Shown here one piece after another: positions 57,416 to 64,000 of a stretch of DNA of 64,000 nucleotides. A program made the translations under genes and the position numbers. The notes under the pieces are model-generated. The model worked only from the letters and a program-made list of their open reading frames with translations. It was not told the DNA's origin and did no database searches. Each line of letters begins with the position of its first letter. Positions within the stretch are counted from its first letter, which is position 1. Source of the stretch: Amycolatopsis dendrobii (lineage in GTDB: Bacteria; Actinomycetota; Actinomycetes; Mycobacteriales; Pseudonocardiaceae); the NCBI RefSeq assembly GCF_014145675.1, contig NZ_JACGZW010000013.1, positions 124,001 to 188,000 on the forward strand. The letters run 5' to 3'.

Positions 57416-58305
57416 CAACGCACTCTCTGGAAACCGACCTCGACGTCTCGGTCACCGAGGTGATCGCGGACTGGGACCGGCCCGGCGACCTCCGCGAGCA
57501 CTGGCGGATCGCGACCGGGCTCGGCTGGACCGCCATCCTGGACGACTTCCCGGACCAGCGAGAACTCCTCGACGCGGCGTGCGGCGCGGTCACCGCCCTC
57601 GCCCGCGGCGGGATCGCGCTCCCGCTCCGCCAGACGCTGGTCGCCCGCGCCGCGGCCGAGGTGCCACTGTCCACAGAGGACGCCATTGCCGGGCATCCCG
57701 CGGCACAGGGAATCTGGGCGCCGATCGCGGACGTCCTCGTCGGTGCGGACGGCGCGCCCGCTGAGGCCGGGCGAGATTTCGCGGGCCGGCCGTATTCTGT
57801 CTCTTCGTCGCCGGAGATCCCGTTGCGGGTCGCCGCGTTGTCGGAAATCCTCCGCTGCCAGGAAATGCTCGGCGCGGCCCAGGGCGCGTTCGCCGAAGCC
57901 CGCCGGTATGTCACCGAACGCGTGCAGTTCGGCAAGCCGTTGGCCGCCATTCCCGCGGTGCGGACCACGCTCGGCCAGCTGAAAGTCGATGTCCGGCAAT
58001 TGGAAACGGTTACGCACGAAGTCAGGCTCCGCCTCTTCGGCGACGAGGCCGCGCTCGCCTTCGCGCTGGCCACCGCCCGCGCGGTCGCGGCGGAGGTCGC
58101 CCCGCGGATCGCGCAAACCGCGCATCAGCTGCACGGCGCGATGGGCATCACTTACGAGGCCGCACTGCATTGGCGGACCAAACTGCTGTGGGCGGACTGC
58201 GACGAAGGCGCACTGTGGGGCGACGACGGCATTGCCGCCATCCCGGTTGACGAAACCGCCCTGTGGTCGTTGACCGCTCCGGGGGACCGCGGCCAGCGTT
58301 ATTAG
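57412..58305 (+). CDS. Acyl-CoA dehydrogenase (short partner subunit)
   Basis: This 297-residue protein keeps the C-terminal dehydrogenase domain (RYVTERVQFGKPLAAIPAVRTTLGQLKVDVRQLE, then QTAHQLHGAMGITYEAALHWRTKLLW), while the N-terminal and middle parts are reduced. Adjacent unequal dehydrogenase genes are known to form alpha2beta2 enzymes in steroid side-chain degradation (FadE28-FadE29 type). It is coupled to the larger gene by ATGA, so a heteromer is likely. Confidence 0.85.
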   Translation: MTTHSLETDLDVSVTEVIADWDRPGDLREHWRIATGLGWTAILDDFPDQRELLDAACGAVTALARGGIALPLRQTLVARAAAEVPLSTEDAIAGHPAAQGIWAPIADVLVGADGAPAEAGRDFAGRPYSVSSSPEIPLRVAALSEILRCQEMLGAAQGAFAEARRYVTERVQFGKPLAAIPAVRTTLGQLKVDVRQLETVTHEVRLRLFGDEAALAFALATARAVAAEVAPRIAQTAHQLHGAMGITYEAALHWRTKLLWADCDEGALWGDDGIAAIPVDETALWSLTAPGDRGQRY

Positions 58306-58455
58306 CAAACCTGATCGCGAACAATGGAAATTCGAGGGCGATCAGGACGGTTTTCCTGCGCCACTCGGCCCAATTCTTCGCGGCATGGCTTTCGGTTGTC
58401 TCCTTTCGTGGTGAACTCGACGCCGGCCGGTCTTCGCGGGAAAAGGGGATGAGTC
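58306..58455. other. Intergenic region
   Basis: This 150-bp stretch follows the acyl-CoA dehydrogenase operon. It is less GC-rich than its surroundings. I see no clear terminator, operator or small gene. Confidence 0.4.
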
Positions 58456-59916
58456 GTGCTGGTGCGTTCTGTGTCATTGCTGGGTTCGAGTGTGCTCGCG
58501 GCCGGTGCGCTGGCGGTGCCCGGGACGGCCGTCGCGCCGGTCCCGTGCGACGAGGCGAGTCTCGTCGCCGCCGTCAGCGCTGCCAACGCCCATCCGGGCA
58601 GTTCGATCGACCTGACGGAAGGCTGCACCTATCAGCTCACTGAGGCATTGCCCGCGATCTCCGCCGCCACGACCGTCAACGGCCATCACGCCACCCTCGC
58701 TCGCACGCAGACGGCCGCGCCGTTCCGGATTCTGCGCACCGACGCGGCCGGGGTGTCGATTCTCGATCTGTCGGTCACCGGCGGCCACACCGCGCCGGGC
58801 GAGGACGGCGGCGGCATTCTCAATACCGGCGCACTGGTCCTGACCCGGGTGACGATCCGCGGCAATTCCACCGGAGACGGCCCGCCCGCAACCGACGGCG
58901 GCGCCGGGGGCGGCGTGTTCAGTTCGGGCGGCACGCTGTCGATCGCCGACAGCACGGTCACTGGCAACGTCACTGGCAGCGGCGGTCCCTGGGCCCGGGT
59001 CGGCACGGGCGGTTTCGCCGGTTCCGGCGGCAATGGCGGCGGAATCGGGGTCCGCCAAGGCACCTTGACGGTCGAGCGCAGTTCGGTCGGCGGAAACCGG
59101 ACCGGGAACGGCGGAGACAGTTCGGCGGCTCCCGGCGCCGAGGGGGACAGCTGGGCGCACGGCGGCTACGGCGGCGGGATCTGGAGCACCCAGCGCACCA
59201 CCGGCACCGATAGCGCAGTGTGCGACAACACCGCGGGCGACGGCGGGACCGGCGGACCGGTCGGCAGCTCTCCCAGCGGATCCGCCGGTCATGGCGGCCC
59301 CGGCGGAAACGGCGGCGGCGCCTACGTCGCGGGCACCGCGACGTTCACGCACAGCATGTTGTGCCGCAACAGTTCCGGCGGCGCGGGTACTGGCGGTTCC
59401 GGGACCGCGCGCGGGTACGACGGAAACGCGGGCGACGGCGGCGGACTCTGGACCGGCTCGGGCACGGCGACCCTCGCCGACACCACGATCACCGACAATC
59501 GCACCGGCTCGCCCGGCACCGTCCGGCCCGGAACTCCCGGCTCCGGCGGCGGGATCTACGACCACACCGGCGACCTGACCGTCACCGGCGGCCGTCTCGC
59601 CCGCAACCGCAGCGGCCGAGACGGCGGCGGAGTCGGCCTGCACAGCACGCGGAAGCAGCCGGTCGCGCACTTCCGGATCACCGGAGCGAAGATCACCGGC
59701 AACCTTGCAGGCGGAAACGGCGGCGGCATCGCGGTCTCCAGCGTCCACGACACCGCGGCGCACGTTCTCGCCGACAGCGTCGTCACCGGGAACACCGCGG
59801 CCAGGGGCGGCGGCATCCACCTCGGCTCCGGCAACACGGTGCAGCTGGACCACGACACCATCGGCGGCAACCGTCCCGACGACTGCGTTCCGCCCGGCTG
59901 CGGAGGGTCGCGCTAG
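58456..59916 (+). CDS. Secreted Gly-rich right-handed beta-helix protein
   Basis: This 486-residue protein has a signal peptide (about residues 1-27). The mature chain has parallel beta-helix repeats of the type GGGIxNxGxLxLxxxTIxxNxT, with long Gly-rich loops. Repeats include GAGGGVFSSGGTLSIADSTVTGN, GNGGGIGVRQGTLTVERSSVGGN, GDGGGLWTGSGTATLADTTITDN and GGGIHLGSGNTVQLDHDTIGGN. Resemblance to mycobacterial PGRS is only compositional. It may bind or modify a polysaccharide, or serve as a surface protein. Enzyme residues are not identifiable. Confidence 0.8.
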   Translation: MLVRSVSLLGSSVLAAGALAVPGTAVAPVPCDEASLVAAVSAANAHPGSSIDLTEGCTYQLTEALPAISAATTVNGHHATLARTQTAAPFRILRTDAAGVSILDLSVTGGHTAPGEDGGGILNTGALVLTRVTIRGNSTGDGPPATDGGAGGGVFSSGGTLSIADSTVTGNVTGSGGPWARVGTGGFAGSGGNGGGIGVRQGTLTVERSSVGGNRTGNGGDSSAAPGAEGDSWAHGGYGGGIWSTQRTTGTDSAVCDNTAGDGGTGGPVGSSPSGSAGHGGPGGNGGGAYVAGTATFTHSMLCRNSSGGAGTGGSGTARGYDGNAGDGGGLWTGSGTATLADTTITDNRTGSPGTVRPGTPGSGGGIYDHTGDLTVTGGRLARNRSGRDGGGVGLHSTRKQPVAHFRITGAKITGNLAGGNGGGIAVSSVHDTAAHVLADSVVTGNTAARGGGIHLGSGNTVQLDHDTIGGNRPDDCVPPGCGGSR

Positions 59917-60677
59917 CCGGCCGGGACGAACGCGATGAGCCGCTGATGCGGATCGTCGACGACCTGCAGCACCACCTGGTCCAGCGTTTCCCCGACCCCG
60001 TCCGGCCGCCGCAGCCGCACCCGCAGGTGCGTGTGCGGCCGGACGACGTCGTTGCGTTCCCAGAGCGCGGCGAACCCGGGGTCCGTGCGCAGCAGTTCGT
60101 CGATCCAGCCGCCGGTCGGCGCTCCGGCCGGGGTGCTCGCGCGCACGATGCCGATCACGGTGCGCCGCATCGCTTCCAGGTCCGCGAACCGGCTCTGGAG
60201 GACCGGATCGGTGAACAGCATCTGCACGTACCGGCGGCGCTCCGGCGGGACCGCGCCGAAATCGGTCAGCAGCCGCGCGGCGGCGGCGTTCCAGGCCAGG
60301 ACCGACGTCGCCGGTCCGACGAGGATCGCGGGCACCTCGCCCATCCGGTCGACCAGCCGGCGCAGCGGATCGCTCGGCTCGGGGTTCGGTGGAGGGGCTT
60401 CGCCGGCGACGACGAGATCGAGTGCGTACCGCGTCTGGTCGCCGTCGAGCCCGAGCGCGTCGGCGATGCGGCGGACCACGTCGGCGCTCGGCATGACCCG
60501 GCCCTGCTCGATCCGCGTGTAGTACTCGTCGCTGACGAACGCCAGCGCCGCGACCTCGCCGCGCCGGAGACCAGGCACCTGCCGACGCCCGGTTCCGGTG
60601 GAGGCGGGCGGCGGGGCCTCGTCGCGGCGGGCGTGCAGGAAGGCACCGAGCTGGGCGAGCCGGGGGTCGCGCGCCAT
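59913..60677 (-). CDS. XRE-family regulator with MmyB-like ligand domain
   Basis: This 254-residue protein has a helix-turn-helix (PGLRRGEVAALAFVSDEYYTRIEQGRVMPSADVVRRIADAL) and a C-terminal MmyB-like PAS-fold domain (GPATSVLAWNAAAARLLTDFGAVPPERRRYVQMLFTDP). The start is ATG 60677. It is divergent from the amidohydrolase gene. MmyB-like regulators often control an adjacent enzyme gene in actinomycetes. Confidence 0.87.
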   Translation of the reverse strand: MARDPRLAQLGAFLHARRDEAPPPASTGTGRRQVPGLRRGEVAALAFVSDEYYTRIEQGRVMPSADVVRRIADALGLDGDQTRYALDLVVAGEAPPPNPEPSDPLRRLVDRMGEVPAILVGPATSVLAWNAAAARLLTDFGAVPPERRRYVQMLFTDPVLQSRFADLEAMRRTVIGIVRASTPAGAPTGGWIDELLRTDPGFAALWERNDVVRPHTHLRVRLRRPDGVGETLDQVVLQVVDDPHQRLIAFVPAG

Positions 60678-60704
60678 CAGCGCGGGCTCCGGCTCCGCCG
60701 CCGG

Positions 60705-60732
60705 GGGAGGGGGATCGGATTCTCCCCCTCCC
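60705..60732. promoter_or_regulatory. Inverted repeat between divergent XRE and amidohydrolase genes
   Basis: GGGAGGGGGA (60705-60714) and TCCCCCTCCC (60723-60732) are perfect 10-bp arms around an 8-bp spacer. They lie in the 86-bp divergent promoter region, 28 bp from the XRE start and 32 bp from the amidohydrolase start. The site may be the regulator's operator. Confidence 0.5.
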
Positions 60733-60763
60733 GCGCCGGCTGCCGCGGGCGCACGGTGGAGGC

Positions 60764-61705
60764 ATGATCGACCGCGAACGCATCGACGTCCACACCCACC
60801 TGGTCCCTCCGTTCTGGGGCGAGGCCCTCGCACAGCACGGCGGCGACCCGTCGGGCTGGACGCTGCCGCCGTGGACGCCGGACGACCACCTGAAGTTCAT
60901 GGACGCCAACGGCATCGCCACGAGCGTACTGTCGCTCACCGCCCCCGGCGTGACGGGCTGGACCGGCTCGGCGCGTCGCGAGACGGCCCGCCGCGTCAAC
61001 GAATACACCGCCGAACTGGTGCGCGACCGCCCGGACCGGTTCGGCTTGTTCGCCACGGTCCCGCTGCCCGACGTCGAAGGCGCGGTCGCGGAGGTCGACC
61101 ACGCGTTCGCCGCGCTCCGAGCCGACGGCGTGGTCCTGCTCTCCAACTACGACGGCGTCTACCTGGGCGACGACCGGTACGCCCCGCTCTGGGCGGCACT
61201 CGACCGGCAGCGCGCGGTGGTCTTCATCCATCCCGCGCACCCGCTCGTGCCGCTGCTTCCGGGGATCCCGGGGCCGCTGGTGGACTATCCGTTCGACACC
61301 ACCCGCAACGCGGTGCACATGGTGTTCCACGGCATCACCGAGCGGTACCCGAACGTGCGGATCATCCTCGCGCACGCTGGCGGGTTCGTGCCCTTCGCGG
61401 CGTTGCGGTTCTGCCAGATCCAGGCCTCACTGGAGCCGGGCGGGCCTGCCGCGGAGGACTTTCTGGCACGGTTCCGCGGTTTCTACTGGGATACGGCGTT
61501 GTCGTCAGGCGAGTACGCGTTTGGTGCGCTGGCTCGGTTCGCTGACCCCGCGCGGATTCTTTACGGCAGTGACTTTCCTTATGCGCCACCGGAAGTGGGT
61601 GCTCGGTTCACGGAGATCCTGGACGCGGACAGCGGATTGACCGCTGAACAGAGCCGGGCGATCGACTCCGGAAGCGCCCGCGCCCTCTTCCCCCGACTGG
61701 GCTGA
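60764..61705 (+). CDS. ACMSD-type amidohydrolase / decarboxylase
   Basis: This 313-residue metal-dependent hydrolase has HTH near the N-terminus (DVHTHLVPPFWG), FIHPAHPL with the second His pair, HAGGFVPFAAL, and YGSDFPYAPPE with the metal Asp. The layout fits 2-amino-3-carboxymuconate semialdehyde decarboxylase and gamma-resorcylate decarboxylase relatives, which act on aromatic-ring-derived acids. GGAGG precedes the ATG. The convergent genes are flavin-linked, so a common aromatic pathway is possible. Confidence 0.85.
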   Translation: MIDRERIDVHTHLVPPFWGEALAQHGGDPSGWTLPPWTPDDHLKFMDANGIATSVLSLTAPGVTGWTGSARRETARRVNEYTAELVRDRPDRFGLFATVPLPDVEGAVAEVDHAFAALRADGVVLLSNYDGVYLGDDRYAPLWAALDRQRAVVFIHPAHPLVPLLPGIPGPLVDYPFDTTRNAVHMVFHGITERYPNVRIILAHAGGFVPFAALRFCQIQASLEPGGPAAEDFLARFRGFYWDTALSSGEYAFGALARFADPARILYGSDFPYAPPEVGARFTEILDADSGLTAEQSRAIDSGSARALFPRLG

Positions 61706-61708
61706 GAA

Positions 61709-62446
61709 TCACCTAGCGTCGACGAGATCCACCGCGGTCGGCCCGTCCGGCAGGTCCGCGAGCAACAGCCCGGCCTCCACCTCGACGGTCCGGTCGCCAT
61801 GCGGGGTGCGCGCCCAGTATTTGCCCGGCGGCGGCAGCAACGTCGTGCACGGCGTGACGATTTCGCCGTCGACCGTCCCGTGCACGCGATGCGGTCGGCC
61901 GAGAATCGCCGCGGCGCCAACGAGATCGCCCGCCGTGACCAGCGTGCGGACCAGCGTCGAGGAACAGCCGGGAAGCAGGTCGAGGGCATGCGCGGTGAAA
62001 CCGGAGACAGGCCCGAGCTTCCGCAGGAGGGCGGTGTCCCCGGCGCCTCGGTGGCCGAAGCGGAAGTTGCTGCCGGTGACCACTGCGGTGGCGTCGAGGG
62101 TGCGCCTCAGCACGCCGTCGACGAAATCCTCGGCGGACGTCCGCGCGAGGCATTCGGTGAACGGGAGGACGAGCACCTGGTCGGCTCCGTGCCGACGGGC
62201 CAGCTCGGCTCGGTGTTCCACCGTCGCCACCGGTGTCGTGTCGCGCGGCCGTCCGGCGATGGTCGCCGGATGCGGGTCGAACGTCGTGAGGACCACCGGC
62301 GCTCCGCGCTCGCGGCCCAGGCGCACCGCGTGGTCCAGAACCCGTTGGTGGCCGCGGTGCAGTCCGTCGAAAACGCCGAGCGCGACGACGGACGGGCCCC
62401 AGCCGTCCGGCACCTCCGCGGTGCCGTGCCAGAAAACCGTGCTCAC
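61709..62446 (-). CDS. RibF-like FAD synthetase without a canonical riboflavin-kinase domain
   Basis: This 245-residue protein keeps the nucleotidyl-transferase half of RibF: GVFDGLHRGHQRVLDHA near residue 26, FTECLARTSAEDFV, GSNFRFGHRGAGD, and the SSTLVR motif. The riboflavin-kinase half is shortened, and the usual GFPTAN motif is not seen. It may make FAD from FMN for the adjacent HpaB-type monooxygenase. The start is GTG 62446, 70 bp after the HpaB stop, so one transcript is likely. Confidence 0.78.
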   Translation of the reverse strand: MSTVFWHGTAEVPDGWGPSVVALGVFDGLHRGHQRVLDHAVRLGRERGAPVVLTTFDPHPATIAGRPRDTTPVATVEHRAELARRHGADQVLVLPFTECLARTSAEDFVDGVLRRTLDATAVVTGSNFRFGHRGAGDTALLRKLGPVSGFTAHALDLLPGCSSTLVRTLVTAGDLVGAAAILGRPHRVHGTVDGEIVTPCTTLLPPPGKYWARTPHGDRTVEVEAGLLLADLPDGPTAVDLVDAR

Positions 62447-62516
62447 GCGAACCTCCCGCGTTCGGGCAGCGCTGGGAACCGCGGCGCCCCCGGGGACGCG
62501 AGGGCGCCGCGGCGGA

Positions 62517-64000
62517 TCAAGAGCCCCGCTTCTTGAGGAACGAGACGTCGTCGTTGCCGATGAGGTCCGGCACGGTCCAGCCGTCGAGGTCGTATTCGGC
62601 GAGGCACTGCTCGGCCAGGCCCTTCATCGACTCGGTGGTGCCCTGGGCCTCGGCGGCGAAGAGCAGTTCCGCCTTGACGTTTTCGTGGTTGCCGGAGTAG
62701 TTGCGTTCGTAGAGTTCGTGCCGTCCGCCGAACTCCGAGCCGACGGCGTCCCAGAGGGCTTTCATGACCTTGACCCGGTCGACGGCTTCGTAGCCGTTGG
62801 AGCCGCGCACGTACTTGTCCAGGTACGGCCGGACTTCGGGGGTTTTGAAGTCGATGGAGTGCGAGTTGAGGTAGATCAGGCCGCTGGCCACGTCGGATTC
62901 GATGATCTCCTTGATCCGGGGGTAGGCCTGGATCATCAGCATCCGGTAGGTCAGGCCGTAGTCGAGCTTGGGCAGCAGCGCCCCGTTGGTCCATTCGTCG
63001 GGGTTGCGCGCCATCGCGTCGGCGAGCGCGAAGAAGGTGTTGCGCCATCCGACGACCTCGCCGACGCGGGTCTGCACGCCGCGGAAGTCCTTGCTGCCGG
63101 TGATCTCCAGCGCCTTGAGCAGGAGTCCGGCGATGAAGTCGATTTTGGTGGCGAGCCGGATGCAGCCGTGGAAGGTGAAGCGCGGGATGAAGCCGGAGAC
63201 GGGGAAGAACCCGTTGATCTTCTCGATGTCGCCGTAGAGGAACACGTTCTCCCACGGCACGAGGACTTTGTCGAACACGAAAATGGTGTCGTTCTCGTCC
63301 ATCCGGGAGGACAGCGGGTAGTCGAACGGGCTGCCCATCACCGCCGCCTGCTGCGTGTAGGAGGTGCGGCAGATGAGTTTCACGCCCGGCGCGTCCATCG
63401 GCACCGTGCAGATGAGCGCGAACTCCTTCTTCTTGATCGGCAGCCCGTAGTGGGCGATGAAGTTGTAGTTCGTGATGGCCGAACCGGTCGCCACGACCTT
63501 CGCCCCGGACACGATCAGGCCCGCGTCGGTTTCCTTCTCCACCTTCATGAACACGTCGCCGACCTCGTCCGGCGGCAGGTTCCGGTCGACCGGCGGGTTG
63601 ATGATCGCGTGGTTCCAGTACAGGACCTTCTCCTGCGATTCCTTGTACCAGCGCTTCGCGTTGTCTTCGAACGGCGCGTAGAAGTCGGAGTTCGCGCCGA
63701 GCGTGCCGAGGAAGCTGGCCTTGTAGTCCGGGCTGCGGCCCATCCAGCCGTAGGTCATCCGGGACCAGGTTTCGATCGCGCGGCGGTCGGCGAGCAGGTC
63801 GTCGACGGTGTGCGGGCTGCGGAAGAACGGGTGGGTGACCCCGCCGTTGCCGGTGTCGGTCGGCACGGTCAGCGCGTCGCGCGTCTCGGGCGAGTGCAGC
63901 GCGTCGTACAGCCGGGCGGTCATCCGGACCGGGTTGCGGAAGGCGGGGTGGGTGGTGACGTCCTTGACGCGCTCGCCGTAGATCCACACCTCGCGTCCGT
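62517..64000 (-). CDS. HpaB-type 4-hydroxyphenylacetate 3-hydroxylase family monooxygenase (5' end outside the window)
   Basis: At least 494 codons are visible. The reading frame continues past the right edge, where the family's GREVWIYGERVKDVTTHPAFRN segment begins, so the true start lies just outside. The family motifs include FRSPHTVDDLLADRRAIETWSRMTYGWMGRSPDYKA, WNHAIINPPVDRNLPPDEVGDVFMKVEKETDAGLIVSGAKVVATGSA and a FADH2-binding middle region. HpaB enzymes hydroxylate phenols using FADH2 from a reductase. No reductase gene is within the window. Confidence 0.88.
   Translation of the reverse strand, partial: GREVWIYGERVKDVTTHPAFRNPVRMTARLYDALHSPETRDALTVPTDTGNGGVTHPFFRSPHTVDDLLADRRAIETWSRMTYGWMGRSPDYKASFLGTLGANSDFYAPFEDNAKRWYKESQEKVLYWNHAIINPPVDRNLPPDEVGDVFMKVEKETDAGLIVSGAKVVATGSAITNYNFIAHYGLPIKKKEFALICTVPMDAPGVKLICRTSYTQQAAVMGSPFDYPLSSRMDENDTIFVFDKVLVPWENVFLYGDIEKINGFFPVSGFIPRFTFHGCIRLATKIDFIAGLLLKALEITGSKDFRGVQTRVGEVVGWRNTFFALADAMARNPDEWTNGALLPKLDYGLTYRMLMIQAYPRIKEIIESDVASGLIYLNSHSIDFKTPEVRPYLDKYVRGSNGYEAVDRVKVMKALWDAVGSEFGGRHELYERNYSGNHENVKAELLFAAEAQGTTESMKGLAEQCLAEYDLDGWTVPDLIGNDDVSFLKKRGS

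Noticed and set aside
58456..59916. A PE_PGRS-type protein
   Set aside because: It has Gly-rich repeats but no PE domain, and has an ordinary signal peptide with beta-helix rungs.

Overview
The window reads as chromosome of a high-GC filamentous actinomycete, most likely Pseudonocardiaceae and perhaps Amycolatopsis. The grounds are very GC-rich third codon positions, frequent GTG starts, many 4-nt start/stop overlaps, several apparently leaderless promoters (TANNNT, 6-8 nt, start codon), F420-type oxidoreductases, GAF-ANTAR proteins, an Asp23/Gls24 membrane cluster and a LexA-type SOS box. I saw no rRNA, tRNA, CRISPR array, transposase or prophage gene. The genus is an inference.

The most distinctive locus is 1637-12314. 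It is a six-gene, translationally coupled operon holding the five-gene enediyne minimal cassette: E3/UnbL (DUF1702), E4/UnbV (ASPIC/VCBS), E5/UnbU (RnfD-like), the iterative polyketide synthase PksE, and the hot-dog thioesterase E10/TebC. An AarF/ABC1/UbiB-type atypical kinase is fused onto its front by start/stop overlap. No other enediyne core, tailoring, resistance or export gene lies nearby. The PksE is about 200 residues shorter than usual, and its C-terminal phosphopantetheinyl-transferase region has lost the expected metal-binding Asp and the later Glu/Lys motif. An HxlR regulator with an SCP2-like domain follows from its own leaderless promoter.

From 14.1 to 19.9 kb lies a Rut-like arrangement: an NCS1 permease, RidA-like protein, creatininase-family amidohydrolase, FMN reductase and a divergent-active-site RibB homologue on one strand, and a luciferase-like flavin monooxygenase on the other. 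They share a promoter region holding two copies of GTGTTGATAT exactly 100 bp apart. This suggests oxidative breakdown of an N-heterocycle. From 20.7 to 24.8 kb a GntR-PfkB-ADP-ribosylglycohydrolase-GPH transporter operon looks like ribosyl-compound salvage. From 24.9 to 28.9 kb are a lipoprotein hydrolase, CsbD and an Asp23/Gls24-AmaP cluster with a decayed internal duplicate.

From 28.9 to 36.7 kb are short regulator-enzyme units: TetR with F420-type enzymes, MarR with a C-C hydrolase-like esterase, MarR with a quinone oxidoreductase, a SufR-like regulator, DUF3291, DoxX and a RibD-C-type reductase. Several have clear palindromic operators. From 36.7 to 43.4 kb a peptide-type ABC importer and a cupin gene diverge around two LacI-type operators under a LacI regulator. 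From 43.5 to 51.2 kb are an Acg-type nitroreductase, three ANTAR genes, an SRPBCC protein, a carotenoid-desaturase-like flavoprotein, an epimerase, and a small gene behind the SOS box followed by a DUF72 gene.

From 51.3 to 58.3 kb a LysR regulator diverges from a CoA-transferase/MFS/two-crotonase/two-acyl-CoA-dehydrogenase operon for catabolism of an imported acid. The right end has a secreted Gly-rich beta-helix protein, an XRE regulator divergent from an ACMSD-type amidohydrolase, and an HpaB-type monooxygenase, cut by the window edge, with a shortened FAD synthetase downstream.
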